DNA of 5,341 nt, taken from assembly GCA_905215505.1 (NCBI GenBank), contig CAJMPU010000044.1, positions 1 through 5,341 on the forward strand, given 5' to 3'. A program made the translations under genes and the position numbers. The notes under the pieces were generated by a model that was given only the letters and a program-made list of their open reading frames with translations, did no database searches and was not told the origin of the DNA. Origin of the DNA: an uncultured bacterium. Its GTDB lineage: Bacteria; Actinomycetota; Coriobacteriia; Coriobacteriales; Coriobacteriaceae. Within the stretch, counting starts at the first letter, position 1. Every line of letters starts with the position of its first letter. Below are positions 1 through 5,341 of this stretch, in pieces.

Positions 1-267
1 TACCACATCACGCCCGAGCAGTCGGCGCTACGCATGGCAGCCCGTGGCGCGGCAGATCGCATGGAGGCTAAGGGCATGGCATTCCAGGAGCGTGTCTACG
101 AGGGGTTTTGCGCCATTGCCGCCGAGGAGCCAAACCGCGTAAAGCTCATCGACGCCACTACGACCGTCGAGGAAGTTTTCGAGAAGACGGTCGAGCAGGT
201 TCGCGCGTACGGTCTCGATATCCCCCAGGATGCTGTCGCCGCCGCGCTTGCCAAGGAGGCCGAGTAA
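1..267 (+). CDS. tmk: Thymidylate kinase, C-terminal fragment
   Basis: This is the last 88 residues of a dTMP kinase, which phosphorylates dTMP to dTDP in the cytoplasm for dTTP supply. The frame is open to the left edge, so the start, the P-loop and the DR(Y/H) region lie outside the window. What is visible is the LID-side part: an A-A-D-R-M-E stretch (fragment residues 17-22), then F28-Q-E-R-V-Y-E-G-F36, matching the family pattern DRxE...F..RV..GY. A conserved I-D-A-T strand near the C-terminus follows, with a helix beginning V-E-E-V-F after it. The gene ends in TAA one base before the holB start, and its last codons contain the holB ribosome binding site, so the two are almost certainly co-transcribed. 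Identification is by family motifs and by the neighbouring holB; no database was consulted. Confidence 0.88.
   Translation, partial: YHITPEQSALRMAARGAADRMEAKGMAFQERVYEGFCAIAAEEPNRVKLIDATTTVEEVFEKTVEQVRAYGLDIPQDAVAAALAKEAE
253..259 (+). promoter_or_regulatory. Shine-Dalgarno of holB
   Basis: AAGGAGG lies inside the last codons of tmk, nine bases before the ATG at 269. It selects that ATG over the in-frame ATG at 230, which would overlap tmk by 38 bases and add 13 non-conserved residues. Confidence 0.85.
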
Positions 268-268
268 C

Positions 269-1396
269 ATGGCCCCCGCTCAGGCAAGCCTGCTGGCCAA
301 GCTCGACACCCAAGAGCGCGTGCGCGACTTTTTGACCAATGCCGTCGCCAGCGGCCGTGCATCGCACGCCTACCTGTTTTTGGGCGCGCCCGGCGCGGGC
401 AAGCTCGATGCCGCGTGGGCGCTCGCCCAAGCCTTCCTGTGCGAGCAGGACGGCTGCGGCGCATGCGACAGTTGCGTGCGCGTCTCTCGGCATACGCATC
501 CCGACGTGCACTATTACACGCCCGAGAGCGCCACGGGCTACCTTATTGCCCAGACCCGCGAGCTGCTCGACGACGTGCCGCTGGCACCCATTCGCGCCAA
601 GGCCAAGGTCTACATCATCGACCGTGCCGAGCAACTGCGCGCCAACACCGCCAACGCACTACTCAAGACACTCGAGGAGCCGCCCGAGGGCGTTATGTTC
701 ATCTTGCTGGGCACCTCGGCAGACGTGATGCTGCCCACCATCGTGAGCCGCTGCCAGTGCGTGCTGTTTCGGCTGGTGTCGCCCGCCGTCGCCGCGCAGG
801 CCGTGAGCCGCGCCACCGGTCAGGACCCTGCGCGTTGCCGCATGGCGGTCGCCGTGGCGGGAAGCCCCACACGCGGCATCGAGTTTCTTAAGAGCGCCGA
901 GCGCCAGGATGCCCGCCGTCAGATGGTCCGTGCCATCGACTCACTCATTGCCGCCGACGAGGCCGACGTGCTCAGTCGCGCCAAGTCGCTCATCGTCGCC
1001 GTCAAGGCGCCGCTCGCCGAGGTCAAGTCCACGCAGGAAAAGGTACTCGAGCAAAATGCCGACTACCTGTCGCGTGGAGCATTGAAGCAGCTTGAGGACC
1101 GCAACAAGCGCGAACTCAACGCGCGCGAGCGTTCGGGTATCATGGAAGCGCTGGCGAGCGCGCGGACGCTCATGCGCGACGTGCTGCTGACACTTCAGGA
1201 CGAGGCAGCTGACGTGGTGAACGAGGATGTGCGCGACACGATCGGTCGGCTTGCCGCCGCGACCAATGTTGCGGGTGCCACCCAGGCGCTCGAGGCGGTC
1301 GCGACCGCCGAGCGCAACATCGCCAGAAACGTTACTCCCCAGCTGGCCATCGAGGTCATGCTGTTCGATATCAGGAAGGCACTGAAATGCCGTTAG
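269..1396 (+). CDS. holB: DNA polymerase III subunit delta' (clamp-loader ATPase-like)
   Basis: This 375-residue protein is the delta' subunit of the clamp loader that places the sliding clamp on primed DNA at the fork. The N-terminal AAA+ module shows a Walker A-type loop G-A-P-G-A-G-K-L (39-46), with Leu where active ATPases have Thr/Ser. A zinc-binding set C58, C63, C66 and C69 follows. The Walker B-position strand is K-V-Y-I-I-D-R-A-E (113-121), lacking the DExx acid pair. Next come N-A-L-L-K-T-L-E-E-P-P (129-139), typical of delta' and tau/gamma proteins, and the S-R-C arginine-finger motif (160-162). The C-terminal half is a helical, charged region, as expected for the pentamer collar. 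The degenerate loop fits a non-hydrolysing delta' rather than DnaX, and the length is normal. It follows tmk by one base and overlaps ricT by ten bases, so operon co-expression is likely. The start is fixed by a strong ribosome binding site. Confidence 0.93.
   Translation: MAPAQASLLAKLDTQERVRDFLTNAVASGRASHAYLFLGAPGAGKLDAAWALAQAFLCEQDGCGACDSCVRVSRHTHPDVHYYTPESATGYLIAQTRELLDDVPLAPIRAKAKVYIIDRAEQLRANTANALLKTLEEPPEGVMFILLGTSADVMLPTIVSRCQCVLFRLVSPAVAAQAVSRATGQDPARCRMAVAVAGSPTRGIEFLKSAERQDARRQMVRAIDSLIAADEADVLSRAKSLIVAVKAPLAEVKSTQEKVLEQNADYLSRGALKQLEDRNKRELNARERSGIMEALASARTLMRDVLLTLQDEAADVVNEDVRDTIGRLAAATNVAGATQALEAVATAERNIARNVTPQLAIEVMLFDIRKALKCR
1373..1379 (+). promoter_or_regulatory. Shine-Dalgarno of ricT inside holB
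   Basis: AGGAAGG lies seven bases before the ATG at 1387 and within the final holB codons. The ten-base overlap of the two reading frames suggests translational coupling. Confidence 0.75.
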
Positions 1397-3087
1397 TCGT
1401 ACCCGTTAAGTTTACCTACGCCTCGCGCGACCTGTGGTTTGACCCGCAGGACCTGGATATCCTCGAGGCAGATTACGCTATTTGCTCCACCGAGCGCGGA
1501 ACCGAGATCGGCCTGGTCACGGCTGATCCCTTCGAGGTACCGCAAGACGAGATCGGTCAGCCGCTCAAGCCCGTGCTGCGTGTGGCGAGCGACATCGACC
1601 TGCAGCTTGCCGACGACCTGGCCATCCAGGGTGACGAGGCCATGGTCGATTTCCGCCGTCTGGTCAAAGAGCTCGACCTCGAGATGAAGCCGGTCGGCGT
1701 CGAGTACCTGTTTGGCGGCGAGAAGGCCGTGTTCTACTTTGCCGCCGAGGAGCGCGTCGATTTTCGCCAGCTCGTCAAGGATCTGTCCTCGACGCTGCAC
1801 ATTCGCGTCGACATGCGCCAGATCGGCGTGCGCGACGAGACTCGCCTGGTGGGCGGCTATGCCCAGTGCGGCCAGGAGCTCTGTTGCACGCGCTTTGGCG
1901 GACAGTTTGAGCCCGTCTCGATCCGCATGGCAAAAGAGCAGGACCTGCCGCTCAATTCCTCCAAGATCAGCGGCGTTTGCGGCCGCCTGATGTGCTGCCT
2001 GCGCTATGAGTTCGAAGCGTACAAGGACTTTAAGAGCCGTGCGCCCAAAAAGAAGACGCTCATCGATACGCCGCTCGGCAAGGCGCGTATTCAGGAATAT
2101 GACACGCCGCGTGAGCAGCTGGTGCTGCGCCTGGAGAACGGCAAGGTCTTTAAGGTCAACCTGGCCGATATGACCTGCTCGGAGGGCTGCAAAAAGAAGG
2201 CCGCCGAGCAGGGCTGCAACTGCCGCCCCGACTGCGTGACGCGCGACGTGCTCGAGCGCATCGAGTCGCCCGAGATGCGCCTGGCGCTCATGGAGCTCGA
2301 CCGCGAGAACGGCGTCGACGTGGGCGATGGCCTGTCGAGCGCCGACCGTCTGGCCGGTACGTCGATGCCCAAGCGCCGTCGTCGCGATGCCGATTCCGAT
2401 GCTCGCGCCGGTCAGGGGCAGGGCGAGGGCCGTGGCCGCGGAAAGGGCCGTGGCAATGCCGCAACGCCTGAGGCCGAGGAGGCCGCCGGTGGCCGTCGTC
2501 GTCGCAAGCGCGCGGGCTCGGGCGATGCTGCCGAGGCTGCAGCCGCGGGCAAGAACGCCTCTCGCGAGCGCGAGGTTCAGCAACCCCAGCAGCAGAATCG
2601 CGGCGGTGGCATGAACCCCACACGTCGCCGCCGCCGTCATCTGTCGAGCGAGGAGCGCGAGGACGCCTTCCGCGCCGCAGCTGCTCGCGAGGCTGGTGCC
2701 GCTTCCAAGGGCGCCTCGGCCTCCGATGCGTCTGCCGACAAGGGCGGCAAGTCACGTGGCGAGGATGAGCGCGCGCCGCGTCCGCGCCGTCGCCATTCCT
2801 CGGGCGCGCAGCAGAAGCCTTCAGTGCCCTCCGTGGCCGATCAGGTCTCGGATGGCGAGGTCAAGGTCACGCGCCGTCGTCCCGGAGATGGCGGGGGAGC
2901 GGCTGCTAAGGCTTCGCGTGGCGCCGCTCGCGACGAGCGCGAGCCGCGCGAGGATCGCGGTGGCGAGGGCTCGGCCGACCAGGGCCAAAAGCGCCGTCGC
3001 CGTCGCCGTTCCCGCAAGCCGCGCCAGGATGGTGGCGAGGGCTCGACCCCGTCTTCGTCTGCACCACAACCGCCCGCCGGCGAATAA
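1387..3087 (+). CDS. ricT: RicT/YaaT family PSP1-domain protein with long Arg-rich tail
   Basis: This 566-residue protein has a RicT-like core and a long extension. Residues about 1-225 form the PSP1/RicT core. It carries the signature cysteines C161, C166, C167 and C198, C203, C204 (the latter within S-G-V-C-G-R-L-M-C-C-L-R-Y-E). In Bacillus, RicT works with RicA and RicF as an iron-sulfur complex that assists RNase Y in mRNA maturation and affects competence, sporulation and biofilm formation; a similar role here is inferred. A second cysteine group (C264, C268, C277, C279, C283) follows. From about residue 325 the protein is low-complexity and Gly/Ala/Glu/Arg-rich, with Arg clusters at 329-333, 370-375, 413-417, 465-469, 496-498 and 535-544. 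It is probably disordered and able to bind RNA or other anions. Known RicT proteins are about 275 residues long, so this one is about twice the usual length. Codon use stays GC-rich and the frame is unbroken to TAA. Membership of the family is near certain; the function of the tail is unknown. Confidence 0.9.
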   Translation: MPLVVPVKFTYASRDLWFDPQDLDILEADYAICSTERGTEIGLVTADPFEVPQDEIGQPLKPVLRVASDIDLQLADDLAIQGDEAMVDFRRLVKELDLEMKPVGVEYLFGGEKAVFYFAAEERVDFRQLVKDLSSTLHIRVDMRQIGVRDETRLVGGYAQCGQELCCTRFGGQFEPVSIRMAKEQDLPLNSSKISGVCGRLMCCLRYEFEAYKDFKSRAPKKKTLIDTPLGKARIQEYDTPREQLVLRLENGKVFKVNLADMTCSEGCKKKAAEQGCNCRPDCVTRDVLERIESPEMRLALMELDRENGVDVGDGLSSADRLAGTSMPKRRRRDADSDARAGQGQGEGRGRGKGRGNAATPEAEEAAGGRRRRKRAGSGDAAEAAAAGKNASREREVQQPQQQNRGGGMNPTRRRRRHLSSEEREDAFRAAAAREAGAASKGASASDASADKGGKSRGEDERAPRPRRRHSSGAQQKPSVPSVADQVSDGEVKVTRRRPGDGGGAAAKASRGAARDEREPREDRGGEGSADQGQKRRRRRRSRKPRQDGGEGSTPSSSAPQPPAGE

Positions 3088-3092
3088 CGCCC

Positions 3093-3111
3093 GCGAGCGG
3101 ATTTTGCTCGC
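3093..3111 (+). other. Small inverted repeat after ricT
   Basis: GCGAGC (3093-3098) pairs with GCTCGC (3106-3111) across a seven-base loop ending in TTTT. It starts five bases after the ricT stop. There is no T-run after the stem, so it is at most a weak terminator or an mRNA 3' end protector. Confidence 0.35.
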
Positions 3112-3115
3112 CTTG

Positions 3116-3132
3116 CCCCGAGCGCATCGGGG
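3116..3132. promoter_or_regulatory. 17-bp perfect dyad next to a -10-like box
   Basis: CCCCGA (3116-3121) and TCGGGG (3127-3132) are perfect inverted halves around GCGCA. The right half directly touches TATCAT (3133-3138). It could be an operator within the comF promoter or a short RNA hairpin. It is too short and lacks the T-tract needed to call it a terminator by itself. Confidence 0.3.
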
Positions 3133-3138
3133 TATCAT
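3133..3138 (+). promoter_or_regulatory. Possible -10 box for comF
   Basis: TATCAT matches TATAAT at five of six positions. No -35 box sits at normal spacing: TTGCCC at 3113 leaves only 14 bases and TTGCTC at 3104 leaves 23. If it is real, transcription would begin near 3145, a few bases before the hairpin at 3151. Confidence 0.22.
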
Positions 3139-3150
3139 AGCGCTGAATCA

Positions 3151-3186
3151 ACAACCCTCCCTGCGACCGAACGTAGGGAGGGTTGT
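3151..3186 (+). terminator. Strong stem-loop between ricT and comF (terminator or attenuator)
   Basis: ACAACCCTCCCT (3151-3162) is perfectly complementary to AGGGAGGGTTGT (3175-3186). Pairing continues inward through a G-U, a C-G and a G-C pair, giving a 15-bp stem with the loop ACCGAA. The bases after the stem are GTCTTG, so there is no proper T-run, although TTGTGTCTT is moderately T-rich. It may end ricT transcription inefficiently. The right arm also contains the comF ribosome binding site, so a translational role is possible. Confidence 0.6.
3175..3182 (+). promoter_or_regulatory. Shine-Dalgarno of comF, buried in hairpin
   Basis: AGGGAGGG is seven bases before the TTG at 3190, and it decides that non-ATG start. 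All eight bases are paired with 3155-3162 in the predicted stem, so the ribosome would need the hairpin to be open. Confidence 0.6.
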
Positions 3187-3189
3187 GTC

Positions 3190-3996
3190 TTGAAGAGCCA
3201 TCTGAACATATTGAGCCGTCTGCAAGGTGCCGGCATCCTACCGTTTGCGGACGAATCGCTATCGTTTGCCGAGCAGGCGGCGCACGAGGCGCTTGAGGCG
3301 TTGTCGCCAACACGATGTGCCGGCTGCGAGCGCGCCGGTACGCTTATTTGCCAAGACTGCCTGGCTGCGCTCACGCTCATCGACCCACGTCATAGCTGTA
3401 CCCGATGCGGCGCCCCGTTTGGGGATTTGCTGTGCACTGAGTGTTCGGTCGAGGGCACGTCCTCGGCAATGGCGGAGGCGCTCGACCGCTGCCTGGCGTG
3501 CTCCGTCTATGCGCATCCGCTGCCGCGCATCATTAAAGCGTACAAGGACGCGGGCGAGCGACGCCTGGCGCCGTATCTGGCGGAGCTGCTCTACGACACC
3601 GCCCTGCATGCCCAGGTCGTAGCGCCCGATCGCTACGGAGGTGTGCTGTCCGGTGCGGATGCGGTGGTGTTTGTGCCTGCGACGGCGGCAGCGTTTCGGC
3701 GGCGTGGCTTTGATCATATGGAGGCCATTGCGCGCCCATTTTGCGAGCTGTCGGGTGTTCCCCTGCTCGATGCCCTCGTCAAGTACGGGCATGGCGACCA
3801 GCGCGAACTCGGTCGTGAGGAGCGTCGCGAGCGTGCCCAAGGCATGTACGAGACGGTTGAGGACGTGCACGGCCGCCGCTTACTGCTTATCGATGACGTT
3901 ATCACCACGGGCGCGACCATGGCAGCAGCCTCGGCGGAGCTCAAGCGTGCCGGCGCTGCGGCAGTCGATGGCCTTGCTATCGCACGTGTTTGGTAG
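3190..3996 (+). CDS. comF: ComF family protein (phosphoribosyltransferase-like, zinc-ribbon)
   Basis: This is a 268-residue ComFC-type protein. The N-terminal zinc-ribbon region has CxxC pairs at 43/46, 54/57, 70/73 and 82/85. An additional pair at 101/104 lies just before the conserved helix ending I-K-A-Y-K (115-119). The phosphoribosyltransferase-like domain shows V-F-V-P (160-163), F-R-R-R-G-F (169-174), the D-Q-R-E-L...R-R-E-R signature (203-215) and the PRPP-binding loop L-L-L-I-D-D-V-I-T-T-G-A-T (231-243), with acids D235 and D236. In naturally competent bacteria ComF proteins help single-stranded DNA enter the cytoplasm; in others the role is unclear, and no other com genes lie in this window. 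The length is typical to slightly long. The start is TTG, chosen because of a well-placed ribosome binding site; the frame upstream is open but has no better start. The following gene is probably translationally coupled. The family call is firm and the function here is inferred. Confidence 0.92.
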   Translation: MKSHLNILSRLQGAGILPFADESLSFAEQAAHEALEALSPTRCAGCERAGTLICQDCLAALTLIDPRHSCTRCGAPFGDLLCTECSVEGTSSAMAEALDRCLACSVYAHPLPRIIKAYKDAGERRLAPYLAELLYDTALHAQVVAPDRYGGVLSGADAVVFVPATAAAFRRRGFDHMEAIARPFCELSGVPLLDALVKYGHGDQRELGREERRERAQGMYETVEDVHGRRLLLIDDVITTGATMAAASAELKRAGAAAVDGLAIARVW

Positions 3997-4002
3997 GGGT
4001 GG
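3995..4002 (+). promoter_or_regulatory. Shine-Dalgarno overlapping the comF stop
   Basis: AGGGGTGG begins inside the TAG stop of comF (3994-3996), and its AGGGG part is seven bases from the GTG at 4007. This placement fixes the GTG start of the next gene and suggests termination-reinitiation coupling. Confidence 0.65.
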
Positions 4003-4006
4003 TTTT

Positions 4007-5116
4007 GTGGCAGTGAAGATTGAGCGGCGCAACGAGCCGACAGGCGAACAGCTAGCGGCTTCCGTAATCCTAACAGGCGCTTCAGCGCTGCGCATGATGC
4101 GCGCCGAGCGCCGGCAGATGGGCTATATCAGCTGGAAGGACCTCAATCCCGATGAAGAGCGCCGTGTGCTGCGCACGTCGTCGCCCTCGACCGAGGACAT
4201 CTATCTTCCCGACTTGGTGCGAATTGGAGCCGCAAGCGGCGAGGTGCAAGAGGATTTGTGCTTGCTGGTGGGATCTGCGGCGCAGCGCCGCCGCATGCCT
4301 GGCGTAGACTGGTCCGTGTGTTCCGGGTTGCCCGCCGGCTCGATTCTAGAGGTGGAACCGGGGGTGTACAGCCTATCTCCCGAGGCCCTTTGTGTTGCCG
4401 TTGTGCGCGAGGTCGGCTGCATCCAGGCGTTTGCCCTGGCCCAGGAGCTGTGCTCTAAGATTTCACTGAGCGACCGCGGGAAGTATCTGCCTCCCTACAC
4501 CTCGCCTGTTACGAATAAACTTGCAAAGGACAAGGACCAGCCAGCAGACGTGGGCTACTTTGAAGTCGAGCCGGCGCTGACGCCCGATCGCCTGGCAGAT
4601 TACCTTGCGGCATGCAAGGGGAATGTGGCCAAACAGCTGCTGCGTCTGTGTCCCTACCTGTCAGAAAACCTGCGCTCGCCCATGGAGTGCATCATGCTCG
4701 CCCTGTTTTCGCTTCCGTTTTCCTATGGCGGGTTTGCCTGCGGACCTTTTAAGACCGACTACAAGATCGAGTTCGATGACCGTGCGCAGGCAATCTCGGG
4801 GATGCCCCATGCAGTTTGCGATGCATATCAGGGGGCAGCCCGGTTTGACCTGGAATACAACGGTGAGCTGGGCCATTCCTCTCGGAGGGGACGTATCCAT
4901 GATGAAAAGCGCAACATGGGCTTGATTACTATGGGAATCGAGGTCGCGACGGTCAACAACGAAATGCTCTGTGACATGGAAGCGATGGAAGCGCTCGCAT
5001 GGCGCATGCACCAGCGTATGCGAAAGCGGTACCGGAATCGTGTCGATGCCCGCAGGAAGAAGCAAGAGGCGTTGCTTAACACGCTGCGGGCGTGTTTTGG
5101 GCTTAAGCCGGTCTAA
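4007..5116 (+). CDS. PD-(D/E)XK nuclease-like protein of unknown function
   Basis: This is a 369-residue protein with no symbol I can assign. An ATG at 3641 is in frame but would overlap comF by 356 bases; the GTG at 4007 has a good ribosome binding site and the conserved part begins after it. Residues 20-36 (S-V-I-L-T-G-A-S-A-L-R...) resemble the N-terminal part of AbiEi/DUF559-like proteins. The middle has V-Y-S-L-S-P-E-A-L-C (120-129), A-L-A-Q-E-L-C (143-149) and R-S-P-M-E-C...L-P-F-S-Y-G-G-F (223-243). The C-terminal part looks like a Vsr/DUF559-type restriction-endonuclease fold: D272, then F-D-L-E-Y-N-G-E-L-G-H (280-290), H298-D-E-K-R302, and a strand and helix from M309. The possible catalytic set is D272, E283 and N285, with Asn where Asp or Lys is usual. 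The last 30 residues are basic. There is no signal peptide or membrane segment. I recall similar proteins in Coriobacteriia, often standing alone. Activity is unproven; it could be a nuclease, a DNA-binding protein or a degenerate relative. Confidence 0.8.
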   Translation: MAVKIERRNEPTGEQLAASVILTGASALRMMRAERRQMGYISWKDLNPDEERRVLRTSSPSTEDIYLPDLVRIGAASGEVQEDLCLLVGSAAQRRRMPGVDWSVCSGLPAGSILEVEPGVYSLSPEALCVAVVREVGCIQAFALAQELCSKISLSDRGKYLPPYTSPVTNKLAKDKDQPADVGYFEVEPALTPDRLADYLAACKGNVAKQLLRLCPYLSENLRSPMECIMLALFSLPFSYGGFACGPFKTDYKIEFDDRAQAISGMPHAVCDAYQGAARFDLEYNGELGHSSRRGRIHDEKRNMGLITMGIEVATVNNEMLCDMEAMEALAWRMHQRMRKRYRNRVDARRKKQEALLNTLRACFGLKPV

Positions 5117-5144
5117 TTCACGTCGAAAATGGGGGGTTAATCAT

Positions 5145-5186
5145 ATGCCCTGGCCAAAATATGGCAAATATGAGTACTGTCACTAA
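5145..5186 (+). CDS. Possible 13-residue mini-ORF (M-P-W-P-K-Y-G-K-Y-E-Y-C-H)
   Basis: The ATG is preceded by a run of six G (5131-5136) at an eight-base gap, which could serve as a ribosome binding site. The peptide is rich in Tyr and Trp and has an internal Lys-Tyr repeat encoded by a direct repeat of AAATATG (5157-5163 and 5166-5172). Its stop codon falls inside the dyad at 5177-5197. It could be a leader peptide, but an ORF this short easily arises by chance and there is no recognisable downstream gene to regulate. Confidence 0.2.
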   Translation: MPWPKYGKYEYCH

Positions 5187-5197
5187 ATCAGTAACAG
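5177..5197. repeat. 21-bp imperfect inverted repeat
   Basis: CTGTCACT (5177-5184) and AGTAACAG (5190-5197) are inverted halves with one mismatch around AAATC. Size and symmetry suit a dimeric regulator's operator or a weak hairpin. No T-run follows, so it is not a classical terminator. Confidence 0.35.
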
Positions 5198-5341
5198 CAA
5201 AATCAAGGAATTTAGGACTCGGAGGCGTCATAAAGTAAGAAGATAATAAACAAATGTAGAATAACTAAGCATCAGGTTGGCGACACTGGGTGGCGCGCGC
5301 AGACGTGGTGTAAGAGCGTCCCGAGGTCCGTCGCTGCAAGT

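Larger units (their letters stand above)
5117..5341. other. Intergenic region, AT-rich then GC-rich, no long gene
   Basis: No ORF on either strand looks like a conserved protein. From 5117 to about 5275 the sequence is AT-rich, unlike the genes before it. From about 5276 it turns strongly GC-rich up to the window edge. GCGAC (5280-5284) can pair with GTCGC (5330-5334), which could belong to an RNA or leader cut by the edge, but I recognise no tRNA, riboswitch or other RNA consensus. -10-like hexamers occur at 5242-5247 (GATAAT) and 5257-5262 (TAGAAT), without a clear -35. I see no T-tracted terminator for the preceding gene. Confidence 0.6.

Noticed and set aside
230..268. An earlier ATG start for holB
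   Set aside because: It would overlap tmk and lacks a proper ribosome binding site; the ATG at 269 has AAGGAGG at nine bases.
1393..2640. A 415-residue open frame on the - strand
   Set aside because: It lies fully antisense to ricT, and its Ala/Leu-rich content is what GC-rich codons give on the opposite strand. It has no family motif.
2371..3084. The repetitive ricT tail as a DNA tandem repeat or inserted element
   Set aside because: The blocks share Arg codons but differ in length and flanking sequence. There are no exact repeat units or target duplications, so it reads as low-complexity coding sequence.
2696..3193. A 165-residue + strand frame over the ricT tail and the intergenic region
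   Set aside because: Its Arg/Ala/Pro-only composition is a frame-shifted reading of the repetitive ricT tail. The ricT frame is continuous and in phase with the conserved core.
3641..4006. An upstream extension of the last gene from an ATG within comF
   Set aside because: It would overlap comF by 356 bases and has no conserved residues there. The GTG at 4007 has a well-spaced ribosome binding site.
5225..5341. A - strand frame entering from the right edge and ending in M-L-S-Y-S-T-F-V-Y-Y-L-L-T-L
   Set aside because: It is only about 38 codons, half of it in AT-rich sequence, with no ribosome binding site or recognisable motif. An open frame of this length is expected by chance.
5276..5341. 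A possible start of tRNA, tmRNA, RNase P RNA or a cobalamin-type riboswitch
   Set aside because: I checked for their conserved boxes by eye and found none. The segment is too short before the edge to decide.

Overview
The window looks like a chromosomal piece of a high-GC actinobacterium, most likely class Coriobacteriia and close to Collinsella. This rests on remembered gene order and protein style, not on a search. The codons are GC-rich, and the order tmk-holB-ricT-comF fits that group. The last full gene also belongs to a protein type I associate with Coriobacteriia.

Layout, all on the + strand. Positions 1-267 are the C-terminal end of thymidylate kinase (tmk), cut by the left edge. Positions 269-1396 encode the DNA polymerase III delta' clamp-loader subunit (holB), which starts one base after tmk stops. 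Positions 1387-3087 encode a RicT/YaaT (PSP1-type) protein that overlaps holB by 10 bases. These three genes read as one tightly packed operon, and tmk-holB-ricT neighbourhoods are also known from Firmicutes. The RicT protein is unusual: its conserved cysteine core is followed by a second cysteine cluster and then about 240 residues of low-complexity, arginine-cluster-rich tail.

Positions 3088-3189 form a 102-base intergenic region holding three successive inverted repeats. The last is a 15-bp stem (3151-3186) whose right arm contains the Shine-Dalgarno sequence of the next gene, so it may act as a terminator, a translational gate, or both. Positions 3190-3996 encode a ComF-family phosphoribosyltransferase-like protein from a TTG start. 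Positions 4007-5116 encode a 369-residue protein with a C-terminal region resembling PD-(D/E)XK (Vsr/DUF559-like) nuclease folds. Its ribosome binding site overlaps the comF stop codon, so the two are probably translated together.

Positions 5117-5341 carry no convincing long gene. The first part is clearly AT-rich and includes a possible 13-codon mini-ORF and a 21-bp imperfect dyad. At about 5276 the composition switches abruptly back to GC-rich, and the sequence ends before its content can be identified.

The first genes serve dTTP synthesis, replisome loading and probably mRNA maturation. The comF pair hints at DNA uptake or processing, but no other competence gene is visible here. The best candidates for something undescribed are the comF-coupled nuclease-like gene, the RicT tail with its extra cysteine cluster, and the hairpin that buries the comF ribosome binding site.
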